NCBI RefSeq assembly: GCF_040581485.1
Contig: NC_090131.1
Location: forward strand, 27,974,532-28,038,531
From: Linepithema humile
Lineage: Eukaryota > Arthropoda > Insecta > Hymenoptera > Formicidae
Reading direction: 5' to 3'
DNA: 64,000 nt
The notes under the pieces are model-generated. The model was not told where the DNA came from. It saw only the letters and a list, made by a program, of their open reading frames with translations, and did no database searches. Within the stretch, counting starts at the first letter, position 1; the number at the start of each line of letters is the position of its first letter. The translations under genes and the position numbers were made by a program. This document shows positions 35,607-49,200 of the stretch, one piece after another.

Positions 35607-38600
35607 TCACAGCGAAGTGGTGACTTCGTTGTCTGACGGCGATGGTGTTGTTGTCGTAGCAGTCGTCGTGGCTGCGGCGTCAACATCACTTCCGCTGTCT
35701 GCCGTATCTGTCGCTGTCGTTACCGACGAGCTCGGCGTTTCCTCGTCGTCGGGCGGGAATGTCGGTAAATTGATCGATACTCTGGAACCGTTCGAGCCGA
35801 CTGACGTCCCGCTATCATCCTCATCCTCATCCTCATCGTCGTCGCCGAAGGGCGATGCGCCTGACACGCTTGTGCCAGTGTTGGTCCTTTCGATGCCCGG
35901 GCTATTGTTGCCGCCGCCGAAAAGTTGGCGGACGACGACCGGACCGAGAGCACGAATGATTTCCGAGATAATAGAGTTGACCATCGCGTCGATTCTCTAG
36001 AAAACAACAGGCCTTAGCTGAAGAGCCTCTAAGCTTCACGATCTTCCTTTCACCCGGGTTTCGAGACATTGCTTTTGCGGCCGTGATCAGTAGGTGGTAT
36101 GATATTGATCCACGCTAGTGATCGTTGATCTTTTTTTTTGTCTATGATTTGTGTATGATTTTTTTTTTGTCTATAATTTTTCGTCTGTGATTTTTTGTCT
36201 ATGATAACGTGAGCTTACATCGTCTGGTATCTGTGCGAGGTCTTTTCCAAATATCCTGACAATCGTTCGTTTGATGCTGAATGTTTCGTGCGAACGGTTG
36301 AATGTCGTGCTTAAATATTGACCAATGATTGATTTATTATCGTTTCTTATAAGATTGGCTGGGTTCTCTTACTACCGGGTTTTCTTTCAGAGACGCTGTG
36401 AGGCATGGGGAATTAATTTCACCGCTCTTACATAATATTCGGCGCTTGGCCAAGCGTGTTTCAGCAAGAGTTTTACGACTCTATCAAGATTCTGGAGACA
36501 GAATTAAATACGATCGCTGTCGAAGCGCAATTATTAATCGAGAAAATCTATCGCATCACTTCGCATTATCGCGTTATCAACCATCGTGCGCTCGTTCACG
36601 AAGACGACTCGTAAAATGCCGGCATAATTCAACGAAAGGTCGTTTGGTACGCGTAAATCGCGACTTCGTAGCAATGTGGGATAACTCACGCTATTTTGCA
36701 AGATTCGTTACTAAATCAATTGCTATATTGTCGTTCGACATGCAACTGCATGCAGAACCGACCGACGTGACTGGGAAAGCTATTTGCTAACGAGATAAAA
36801 AAAATCACACAGCCCATTATTAGTCAAATTAGGAAGTTATTCTTGGGACTATTCAATAGGCAGCACGTACAAAAAGAATTTCATGCGTAAGAAGGAAACT
36901 TTCTCGAGTGTACTCGCTCCTGACAAGTGCAGATTTCTTTTACCGACCGATTTGGCTTAGTACCGCGCGATTTTTGTTCGGACCGTAATAAAACTCCCTC
37001 TGACAAGATTCTATGAATTCTACGATTCAGGTAAGAGAGCGAGAGGAAAAAAGAGATAAGAAATAACTCGGGGAAACATCAGGTGCTTAATAGCGGAAAT
37101 GGGCGAACGCGCGGTGGTTCTTTTTTTGCAAGCGCGAACATAACTAATTGTATCCGCTTTTGCAACGCGGACTAAACTTGACGAATTGGACCGAAATGAA
37201 TCGATCCATACGTGAGTGCACGAATGAATGAGCAAGGAGTAGCCGGCTAGTGCGTCGATTGACTTGCAAATCGAGTGCGTTACTTTCTCGGTAAGAATGT
37301 TGAGTCAAGATTAAAGTATTCAGTATCAGGATACCGCATTACGGCGCGGACCTGCAATGGTTCGACAGGACAAGGTCTTAATTAGCGTGCGGTCAGAAGT
37401 TTTTAGCGCGGATATCAGCCCGATGCGCTCGCTCAAAGACGCCATACTGTTGCTTGATTGTATTTGTCGTACGAGGTGATCTACGGTGATAATTTATGTA
37501 CTGGCCACGCCTATGAAATGCCGCTCGGCCCGTCGCTCTCAGTCCTGGCCTTCTGCAGGATTTCTCTGATTTTCGAGCTTGTATGCACGACTGCTCACCT
37601 GAGTGATATCTGGGAAGAGCTGTCGCAGAATGCCGACTGTCCGTTTGCTCCTCAGGGCCGCCTCGCTGTCGGCTTCGGCCATCACCAGCCGATCAAGGGC
37701 CTGAAAGAAAGTTTCCTATTGGCCCTGGCCGTTTGACAGCAATCTTTAATTTCTCACATCTTTATGACAACGCCAATACTTTTCAGCCGACGATTCATAG
37801 GATACATCAGAATTTTCGATCGGCAGTCATCGCGTAGACTTTGAATCGTGAAACTTTATAAATTGGTTTTTTTTTTAATTTAATAGCTCAACATTCTGCA
37901 GAACATAAAAAATGTCTCTCTGCATAAATTAGCGTGAATGTTTGCACACTTCTGTGGTTGTGCAAGGAATTTTTTTGTGCAAGGAATTTTTAAAAATGCG
38001 TAAAAATTGAAAGTTCTTTTAACATGCGATTTATGCTCGCTCTAAAGTATGCAAAGTGGCATTGCCGCGAACTCCTTATATTAAAAATAATGATGCATCA
38101 TAAATGTTATTGTTGAAATGTCTTTAAAAGTATCGCAAAGCGTATCCGCGCGTAGCAAATAAGGAAAAGCAATTTTCTCATTCAAGTGAGAAATAAACGG
38201 TAAAGGCCATGGAGTTTGATATGTTTGAGAATGTTAAGGTAATTGTGTTGAGTAATGACCTTTAGATGGTAGCCAAGCAAGGATCATTAACTTAGCGCCG
38301 TCGGATGTTGAATGAATTTGCCGATTATTTTACAATTTATTCCCGAACGTAATAACTAGTGAAGAACTTAGAGAACAAAAAAATGATATATTATTGGATT
38401 TTGAAATAAATTTTTTTATGCGAAAAGTAATACTTAGTTAACATGCATTTTAAATTCGAAAGCAAAAATTCGCATATGTATTAAACATATTACAACAGTG
38501 AAATAAGATTGCGGCATATTTAAATGATGTTAATTATAAGGAGTCAACCTTCGGCTATCTTCGGAGGGCAATCTATTTATATAACAAGGTGATTTGATTC

Positions 38601-40733
38601 CACTGGCATTAATGTATATATGTTATATTAATTCACCTTAAAAATAACGCTTAAAATCTTAGATTTGCCAATGAACAGTCACTGAACTTAAATCTGTTGC
38701 TCAACACGCATGCTATGGTTCACTTTCCCTGAAACCTCGTTTACATTCGAGTAGTCTTCGCGATATTTATCCCTCCCACGGAATTTCGAATGTAATTTTG
38801 TTTCCTTGCATTTAAAATATATAATCTTAAACGACGAAAATATATACATAAAATACATAGTTTTTAACTAATACTTATATATATATATAATATTTCATTT
38901 ATATAATATTTTCCGTATTAATTTTCTATAACATTTATAATTTTTTTGTAAAGTTTAAATCATCGAAATTTAGTGATTTTTGTCATACTTTAAAAAAACA
39001 TTTATCAAATTTTTCCCAAAATTTTAAGTACATCTTTTATTCGATCTGCTATTTGTTTTTGCAATTATTTACATTGAATATCACACGCGAAATCTTCTAA
39101 CCGCATAAAAGTACAAATCAGGCGTATAATCTGCGGCTTGTTTATGCACGATGTTTCGAATATCACACCGTGATGTTACATGCACGTACGCGCGTACGCA
39201 CCAGCTTTCCATTGGGCACCTATCGACTGAAGAAAGTGTCCAGTAACTTCACCAGTATTCGCGGCCAGTGAAAGTGTCGGAGCGAGGACGAGAGCCGGTC
39301 GGACGACCCGGCTTTTCGTCCAACTATATACTTTGAGGGTTATACCTCCTATTTTGCGGCCGCATAACCGAAACGTTGGACTCTCTACCGGCGACTCTTG
39401 CACCCCGACATTATGCGTGAAATATTTTCCATACGAATGACTCTCTTTGTATCATGTAACTATCTGGTTGATGGTTACCTCTTCCGCAACACTTATGCTC
39501 ACGCGCGTTATGTTATATGGCCTCAAATTGTAGCGATGTTGCATAAACCATGGTAATTATAACGTAAATTTTCCATGATAAATGCTAAGTTTGACTAGCA
39601 ACGATGAAACAGTAAGCATGTTCAAAAAAACGAGCGATTTCTGAAATCACATAACGCAATGCCAACATTTTCGGAGAACAAAAAATTAGCGCAGTGAAAT
39701 CTTAATGGATAAGATCTAAAAGATAAAAAATTTTCAGTGCACACATTTCGTCATATATCATTAAGCATTATTTAACGAAAGTTTCATTAGTTCTGTAAAC
39801 ATAGTTTTAGCTATTAAATTAGTTCTGTGAGGACAGTACTTTTGTCAAGAAGATTTTTTAAAATGCGAATAATAAGAAAAGCCCGCGATTACTAGCATTT
39901 CCGAGTGTAACATTGTTAAGCAAACAAACGCTTGTTTGCAGTCCCGTAAATCGCAGGTACGATATTGCCGTGAAATCCTAATCGCCATTATTCCTCGCCG
40001 ATCTGTTCGCGCTGTAGTTTCGTTGCGATTGCCGAGTGAAAGACTCGTTGAAAGTGAGACATCGTCCCCGATCGTCAAATCGATAAATTCGGTAGTGCGA
40101 TCGGGGATTTAATGGCTGGCAGATCGAAACGTAGCTAAACTTTCGCGTTCGAGAAGAGATTACGTTTTATTATTGATATTCGCTTGATGATTAGTAATCG
40201 CTCGTAATTTCCACGTGTCAATTATATGTCATTGTGAGAAATTCTCTGCGAGAAGTATTTTCTCGAATGCAAATCGGACTTTCTCTTCAATAAGCAATAA
40301 ATGAAGAGAGCGCGAGTAAAGATAAGACCTGTGGAAAATATTCATATTACGGCCCAAGTGACATAGCGAATGTTATTATAATTATTATCTAATTCAAAAT
40401 GCAGAGATAATCTGCAGAATTGCTCATACAGTTAATTATTATATTCAATTATCCAATTCGCGCATGTCACACTTGAAATTCGGCCGCAAATGCTGTTAGT
40501 CGCGCGCGGTATCATTCGTGTTAGATAATTAAGCAATAACATATAGGAGAGCCGGCCGTTTAATCCGTCGCGTTAATCTCAAATGGATAGCGATGTTAAA
40601 AGAGAAAGGCACATGTGAAGATGCGCCTCTCTCACATGCTTACCTCGGATTGGAGTCCATCTTCCGGAAGCGGATGCGAGCTCACCAATGCGAGACAGAG
40701 TGCAGCCGTCAGTGTCAGAATGATAAACCTCAT
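35607..40733 (-). CDS. 5' module: secreted protein with signal peptide, 193 aa, unrecognised
   Basis: Three minus-strand exons, all phase 0. The first, 40733-40644, begins MRFIILTLTAALCLALVSS, a clear signal peptide, and ends GLQSE before the donor GTAAGC. The second, 37700-37599, is ALDRLVMAEADSEAALRSKR then TVGILRQLFPDITQ; its KR is a possible processing site. The third, 35996-35607, is RIDAMVNSIISEIIRALGPV then VVRQLFGGG, an acidic run (DDDEDEDEDD), Ser/Thr-rich sequence with a long Thr/Ala stretch, and a stop after TTSL. The ATG lies 20 bp after an acceptor TTTCGCAG, implying a 5' UTR exon. The third exon also holds two weak phase-0 donors (AGA|GTATCA, TCG|GTAACG) through which the locus could splice on to the 3' module. 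Likely an extracellular, Thr/Ser-rich (perhaps O-glycosylated) protein; function unknown. Confidence 0.72.
35997..40643. other. Introns 1 and 2 of the 5' module
   Basis: Apart from exon 2 (37700-37599), this stretch is AT-rich with scattered open frames lacking support (for example 36398-36790 plus and 39176-39403 minus). No RNA gene or transposon is recognised. Confidence 0.35.
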
Positions 40734-40753
40734 CTTGATCGGATGGATAAATT

Positions 40754-43042
40754 CTGCGAAAACGAAACGTCACGTTACTTTAACGTATTCACGCTATTTT
40801 TATCTTACGATTACGGTAATTAATGCGCATTAACGCGTTGCGGTATCGCGGCATTTTCTCATGATCAATTTTCCGCACGGCGCTACTCGAATACGCACGG
40901 TGATTTACGCATTGCGGTAGCTCGGATTTCTCGAAAGCAATTTCTCGCATTATACATATTGTTATCTCATTAACTTCCGTGTATTCGAGAAAACGGTGTT
41001 TGCTCAATAAACGCAATGTGAAAATGAGAAAAATGTATCCGGGCAATGTGCATTGAACGAAAGACTCTTCATAGGCCATAATTCTGCGTATCTTGCGTGG
41101 TGTCTCTCAAGCATTGTTTTTTAACGCGTCTCTCACGTGGACTTTGACACGCGAGGATCAGCGCCAGGTCGGCGATACAAGACGGAAATTGCTTATGAGG
41201 ATCATGAAAAGGCGATGAAGACAGGATGGTGCGGGGGGAGAGGACCGGGAGGGGAGGGGCGCAATGACTCTCCTTTCTCGAGCATGGATCCGTTCGCGAC
41301 TATCACTTTCGACGGAATGAAAGTGGAGAATGCTGTTGGCGTCTTCCAGGCGCGGGAGGAAAAGCGCGCGCGATAACGCGCGCTTCGTAATTAATCACGT
41401 CCGGATCAGGATTATATTTATATTTATGTATTGATTCTCTCGTGTGTTTCCGTGTATAATGTAAATGGAAATTTATACTCGTTTTTTATTAGTTTCTAAT
41501 TAGACAAAATTGCCGATTTTGCGGCTCGGACACACTGAACAAAGCTGACAAAAACCAATTATAAAAACGTCTAGTTAAAAAGATTCGTACATTTATTTTA
41601 ATATTTCTATATTGATTTAATCATAGAATAATTTAATGAAATCACTTTACCGAAATAACTTTGCTAGACGAAACATGGGATGTAAAATTATGAGATGCTG
41701 TTTTTTTGCTACGAGAAGAGACATGCGCGTATGCAAATAAAGTACTTAATCGAATAAAGATGACTTGGTCGGAATAGTTTTATTAGACGGAACGTGACAT
41801 GTTAAATTACGAGATGCCCGCTTTTGTTGAAGAATAACGTCGATGTGCATGTATGCCACGTGCAACTAAGTACGCATGCATTTGGCACGTTCAATTGATT
41901 ATGGCGATATAATGGCAATTAAGACGATAAAGATTCAGCGCACATCTTTTCTACTCGGGGACAATGTTGCAATATTTTATTTGCGAGGCCACTTGTCAAT
42001 TAATTTATTTTAACACCTGCGTACTGTTTGTACATTTTTTTCCATACAAAAATTTACAACATAAATTTCATACAAAAATACTTTAAAAAAATTTTTTTTT
42101 AATGTTTTCTTTACATAAATGAACATTGTCCAACTCATGTATTTTTAAAATTGGACATATTATGAAAAAATTAATTTTAAAAACAGACATATTCTGAGAA
42201 GTATTAAGTTATGCTTAAAGAAACAATTACTTGTCTAATATAATATACAAGAAATTTGAATTAAGATTACAATAATTGAATTAATGTTGAAAAACTTTAT
42301 TTTTTAATTTTTTAATCGCGTTAAAAAAGTAAAATAAATAAATATATAGTTATATAACAAAACAAGATTTTTTCAACAAATTTTTGTACGGAAAGGAAAG
42401 ATTTTCTTGGGACATAGACAAGTCGAGTCCACGCGGTTTCAATTTTCACCTCTAACTCGCCATTCTGGTAAGAACCACTTCAAGATTTTCACTCTACGCA
42501 ACTTCTTCCTATTTCTCAAGATTACTTTCTTCCTCTTTCTTTGCTAAACGTATAGTAGTTATCTTATATACGTAACTGAAATTTTTTAAAATAAATTTGT
42601 CATTAAACTATTAGAAAATATTGCTTAAAAGACCTCAAGTTTCCATCGGACGACCGATTACTAATGGAACTGTGCGTCCAGATGGAAAGATTTCTCTGGA
42701 AAATTGTAATATAGAATAGCATGTTTGTTAAATATTAAATGTATATTTTAACTAACTCTTTGCAATTAACAAAAGAGAATGAAGAATTTGGTCTTTTTTT
42801 ATTTCATCAACTGTGACATTTTTGTATCTGGATTTTTTTTATTTTTAACATTGCTAAAGGATAGAAATGCCTCCAGAATTTTTCTTATCTACACTCATTT
42901 CTAAGAACACACGAAACTCAAAATTTCTCACTTGTCAACACCCCGCCACGTGCTCGCCGCTTACAGCAACTTTCCACGAGACACTGAAGACGAGTACACG
43001 GGAAATCCGAAAAAAGTGCTATTAGATACTGTGTGAACTCAC
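40754..43042 (-). other. Predicted 5' UTR intron of the minus-strand secreted locus
   Basis: The acceptor TTTCGCAG at 40754 and the donor CGTG|GTGAGT at 43043/43042 would define a 2.3 kb intron. It includes a GC-rich patch at 41130-41400 whose open frame starts at GTG after a stop without an acceptor, so I do not call it coding. Confidence 0.35.
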
Positions 43043-43218
43043 CACGCACAGATTATTATCCGTCACACGGCTCGTTGTAAAAATTATTCAAATTGAGAGA
43101 ATTTTTGAAAAAAAAAACAATCTTGTGAGACCCTGAAAGAGCTCTCGGCGGCTCCTGCTCTCTTCGGGGTTTTCTGTTACTGTCTGTATAGCGACGCTTA
43201 GTGAGCGGCTTTTATTAG
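43043..43218 (-). promoter_or_regulatory. Predicted promoter and first non-coding exon of the minus-strand secreted locus
   Basis: On the minus strand CTAATAAAAG (43218-43209) is a TATA-like box. About 33 bp on, ACAGTAAC provides a CAGT-type initiator with the start A near 43181. A 139 bp exon then runs to a good donor at 43043. The spacing is right and the purine-rich exon looks like a leader, but this is prediction only. Confidence 0.35.
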
Positions 43219-46200
43219 AAGGAGGGGCCTCTGCACCACCTCCACGGTACACTTATGTCCACGGCCTCCCGTCCTCTCCTTCTATCATGACGGGAGATTC
43301 TGAAGAAGGGATCGACCACATCGATAAATTTCGATTCAACCACCAAACGTGGACATTTTGATGACGACGAGAGATGCGAAGAAATGCATATTTGATAAGC
43401 TCTCAGATATACTTATGTAATTTACACCTCTATTGCACAGAAACCTTGCGAAGTTTTTTATTCAAGTAAAAAAGTAATGCTTGACATTCTGATTAAGCGT
43501 ATGTCTATCTTAAAATAAAATCTTTATTAATGACATGCATGATGCTAATTAAACACTGGGATCTTTTTCATTGAATTTTTCATTTGCCTCAATTTATAGC
43601 GTCTCTTGTTTCTAATAAAAAAGAATATTGATTTAGAATATTGATAAAATCAAGAATTTGCCATTATATTGTGAGAAAGACACACATATCAGAGATGTAG
43701 ATAACACATCATTAAGACACATCGGAAGCTGCTGAGATGCAAAACCTTGAGCAATCACAGTGTGAATAATTATGGAATGAAATTCACATTTGATGTTCAA
43801 AAATATTTATTTTTGGACATTTAGAGTTATGAGACATGATGTATTCGCGTATCGTTTACATGAAAGTTATGAAGCTAATAATTACAATGACATTTATTGA
43901 TTAACGTCTTAGATTATTATTTATTGCGTCCATCCATGCATTGCTAACCATCACTTTTGTCACGATTACAAAGTGATAAACCTTACAGTAGCGAAGCCTT
44001 TTTTCTGACGACATAGGCATATTACATGTAAATTCCTAACGATTAACATAAAGCGGTGTTGTAGTGGCTAATTACACGAAAGCGCACGTACAATACATCT
44101 CTCTTAGTCATTGTAACTTGGTCACTCGGGTCATGGTGTGTCTTGATAGTTTCTTTTTTTTTCTTAAAGTGAAACCGCGACAATGATGCCGCGCGGCATC
44201 GTTTTTCTATTCTCGCATTTATAATTCACGGTAAGCGATTTTAATATGTCGCATTACAGTTTTGCAACAGGACGCGTTACGTTTAATAGGAAGTAGAAAA
44301 CGCCAGAAAACTTGCGTTAGCGAATCGATGCGTAAACATGCGGTTGCATGCATGTAACTCGGCTTGTAGATATGTAACCCCTGCTAGTGGGGAGAGCGTA
44401 ATCACGATCGTATGCCGTGAACTTATGCCGTGCTCGAGATTATGTTTTTTATTCTTGTTGGAATATCTCTCTGTTTCCTTTACAAAGATATAATTACATC
44501 TATGATCGCCTTGAGCCACTTATTGAAATTTTACATACATTTTTTGTCGTGTTAATTGTTTTTTTTTGTGACTAAATGATTTACTTCCTGCTAATTAATA
44601 TTGTATATTAATATATAACATGTAGATGTTTATTATCATAGATTGAATAGGATACACTATTACAAAGTCGTAAAAGGAGTCGTAAAATAAAACTTAAATA
44701 ATTTATTTGTTATTTTACTTGTCTTCTTTATGAGGTTTTGTAAAATATTCTAGACGGTAAAAATGATTTGACTACTTAAGCAAGCTCTACTTAGGCAAGC
44801 TCTTCTCGCTCTACTTAAACAAATGCGAAATTTTCATTGCAGCTGATTATCTAATTGTTTATCAACAAATGTCGAGAACGAGTATAGGGTTGCAGAACAG
44901 ATGCATGTAATTTCGATATGCTTCGTTTAGCAAGAAAAATATTTCTACTTACTGTTTCTGCATATTTTGAGGCGGCCTACTGGAACGCAAAATACATTTT
45001 GCCATTTTAATGTTTCTCTGTTTTAGATCTTATAAAAGAGATTATATATTTTTGAATTAGCCAAATTGGATTGCAATTTTATTTTTTTTTTAATGTCAAA
45101 GATACCAAAGATAAAAAAAGAGAAAACAATAAAGAAATTCGTGACACGCACGACTGACAGAACAAGCAACTTTAATATTTTTGTGCATATTGATTGTCGC
45201 AAACATGATGTCACCAAAAATTTAATAATTATTGTAAAGATAAGTTTGATAATTTTTTATTTTACGTGTTTATACCGTGAATAAATAGCAATATATAAAA
45301 TTTATTGAATTACAAAATATAACAATCTGTGTAAAGTAAAATCTTTCGTAAGAAATGAATACTCTTACATATTACACTGTCGTAATATTGTAAAAAATCA
45401 ATATTGATTCGTACGTGAAATGTACACTTGCATTTGAATTTTACGTCTGAATATACCATATTTTAATAACTTTTTTAACCTGAAGAATGTCTGTAAAAAT
45501 AAATATAGATAAAAACAGAAGCATAAAGGAGAAATAAATTATGTATTGTATTATACTGAAGTGATTATAATATATTTGCATGTGTTAGCTTTGCATATTG
45601 CACATTGCAATATTTTACGTGTCATTTTCTTTAAAATTGAAGTCTAGACGAGATCTGCGAGATTAAATGTTTTCTTTGATTTAAAATTATGATCTAAGAA
45701 TTTAAATAGACAATAATTAAACTGATAATGTTTAACATATTCCTATATGTAATTATGTATGCATATTACATCAAGTGCTATTTTTTTATATCACAATAAA
45801 ATACAAGATTGAAACTGGAAGTTTCCGTGAATAAAAACATTTATTTTTTGTATTTCCGATTTATGACTATACATAAGTATGATAGAAAAATTAAACATCT
45901 TAGCGTTATTACGAAGATACATATGATCGATTTTCGAAAAATATCAGGCAATATTAGATAACATAATATAAAATTTACAGGATTATCCTTGAGCAACACG
46001 ACGCAGCTTACTTTTATTGTTCAATCTTGAAATAAGATTCTTAATTTCCGATCAAAAATACATAAATATCTATTACCTTCATCTATATATTTAACTGTAT
46101 ATGTATTTGTAAAATCGCGTTTTACAACGCACCAACCTTTCTGTTCGAAGAATTACGAGTGTACTTTGACGGATTGATTTTCTTCTCCCGGCATTTCCGC

Positions 46201-49200
46201 TCATTACTTGTCAGTAGGTTAAAAAGACAGCACAGAGATAGGTAAAGTAATTATTCTTTTACAAAAGAAGATGACGATCTATCCTCGACGTTATGTACTT
46301 GACGATACGATTGGTGCATACATTAATATGTCATCTAAACATCATTCGCTTGAAAATTATTTTTAAATTGAAAAAATAGTTTTCATAAATTACCACAAAT
46401 TATACAATCGACATTACGTTATAATTACAATCGAGATTTCTGTATATATTGCAGTAGTCTTATTTATACCACGGAAATCTACAGCTTATAAATCTTTTTT
46501 TTTTTTTTCACCAAGTAACACGTAAGAAATACATATAATGCAAACGTATTTCCGACGCGTAATCCGCGCCACGTAACGCAGAAGAGAACGGTATACACGC
46601 GACGCTTGTTCCGGTGTGGAATTATATTCAAAGAACCGAACGGGGCGATCAATGGAGAAAATGGACAAAGAACTCAGTAGTCGGTAATTCAGTAACTTCA
46701 ATATCCGGTATCAATCGATCCCTCCAATGTCCTCTTGCGTGTAACATGAAACAGGATATTCGAAAGAGATTTCGTGATTAACTCAATCAAGAGGGGACGT
46801 AATCATGACTTTATTTCGTTGGCATGCGGAAAGAAAATGATGCTTGATATATTTGCCAATTTAATTGATGCATATTTAATAGCGTATTCAACCGGACGCA
46901 CTAGTGCGCACTAAGTGTGTTCTTTCTCAATATCTTGTGCTCTGTTGGCCTTGCGCATCTACATTTCAAATCGTTACAGTTATATGCGTACCTAGTAATA
47001 AAAAGTTGCATAGGTATACAGTAACAGTGCGCGACAGCCGAATTTATCATTTAAAATATGTTTACGCCGAAACATATTATATATGTAAGAAATAAAACAT
47101 AAGAAACCAAAAAAGTAAAAAATATATTTAATTGTATACGGCAAGCATTGCTACAAGAAATACTTCAAACTTGAAGGGTGATAATTTTCCGCCGGCAGAT
47201 ATTACGACGATTATCTGAACATTCTATAATAATACCTAAAGAACTTGCATTGTGATGGATATGAAGGCAATCGTGGAGTTGTGAAAAATGACGCACCGAT
47301 TTCTCGTTACTATTCCGAGAGTTTCTGGGGAGGGCAAGGCTTTCTTTCGATATTCTTGCGAAATCACGTTGAGTCATCTGTTGCTTGTGTTTCTTTATTT
47401 CTTCTCCGTCGCTTTCAGCATGTTTATTTGATTTGTAAATTCGATAAGGCGCATTACTAAATAAATAATTATATGCCGAGACTTCACTTGTTAAAGGTGA
47501 ACCGCTGCACTGATTCTGTCAAACCCTTAGATAGCTGAAGGTAACTGCGCATCATTTCAAATAATTTTAAAACTAATATAAATATAAAAAGTATTTTCAG
47601 CATAAAAAAATTAATTGTACTGTTTTAGTAGTATAAAAATGTTACGCATAATATTAAAATAAATAATTTAAAAGCGTAATTAACTTACCTTGAAAAATTT
47701 TAAAAGAAAAAGAGAAAGAAACAGCAGTGTTCAAGAAAATATTGGGAATTATATATAATATTTTTTTTATAGATGTGAATTAATTATCACTACACACATT
47801 CACAAGTATAAATTTCTGCAATCTTGTGAGTTATTAAGCAGAACATTTATGGCTATCTTTACGGTCTTTATATCTAGTTTAAGTCATTCAATGTTAAATA
47901 TTTGTAAACAAAAATTATAATAATTAAAGAAATCCTTGCATGTAAATTCAAGTCGCCTTGCTTGTAAATACAGTTCTGTGTAATTTTAACACATTAATTA
48001 CGGTTTAAAAAAGACTTCTGTAATCTTTTCGCTATTTAATGGTACCGCAAATTTCACATTTCAGTATGTTTTGTTTGATGTGAACATTCTCATAAACGCT
48101 TTTATGATATTTTCGATTGTTGAACCGAAAGCGAAATATCCCGTCACCAGTGAAAGTATGATGTGACTTGATTCTGTTCTCGACAAAAAGAGATTGTATT
48201 AACAGCCAACTTTAAGTTTAATAATATCAAGCAGAACTTTACAAAATATTTTATCAATTGTCTATTGTATGTCATAAAAGCGAAGGTACAAACAAAAGAT
48301 ACATCTCCGTAAAAGAATATCTTTTACCCAAATAGATAATATAATTTTTGATGTTAGTTTGTGTCACTGGAAATCTAGAAAAAGATGATTATAAAAAAGA
48401 TTTTTATTTTTATAATATTTCGCAAATGTGTATAATGAGGAATTCATTTATTCTAAGCTGAACCAGTATTTTCAAGCATTTTTCTCTTTTTTCAGCTTCT
48501 TTTTATACTTACTTTGCATTTTTATATTTTCTCTCTCATGTCAGCAATGACAATTCTTGCATTAAAATATGGCAGAAAAACACAAGCTTAACAATTGATC
48601 TTTTTACTCTTTCGCAAATGCATGTAACACAACTTTACACTTGATGTAAATGCAATCGATCGAAGGATTAATCGAAAAAACGCCGAAACATCCGCTCAAT
48701 AGAAATAGCGCGTGTAAGAGAAATTGTGAAGAGATATTATTCAATGACTGTTTTTCACTTTTGTTACATGTAGAAATAGATATTTTATTTTTTCCAATGA
48801 TTCTAAATTTACTCGGATAGGAGAAATTACAAAGTGTAAAGTAGGAATTTGGAGTTAAGTATAGTTGTCTTTCATGTTCACTTATTTTTACCTTTTTTTT
48901 TCACCTTTCACACACGTCCAATTATTGAACAAAGAATTATGTGGAGATAGCGGCTATCGATCGCTATTATTCGAAGTTGAAAAGAGTAACGCGAATGTTG
49001 TTAACCTTGCTATTATGATATTTGCATGAAAGCGGGTCTGTCTGAGCGCGAGCCTTTTATGCGCGACCAGCCGTGTGCGCTACTCGATGATATTTATGAG
49101 TAAAACGTATGCTTTACACTTAATGCAGTGTGACGTTAGTTCACCATTTTTTCTCGGAGTAAAAGTGAAAATGATTGCCACATTATACTGGTGCAAAGAT

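Noticed and set aside
41137..41376. 79-codon plus-strand open frame
   Set aside because: It opens at GTG just after a stop with no AG acceptor between, has no motif, and lies in the predicted 5' UTR intron.
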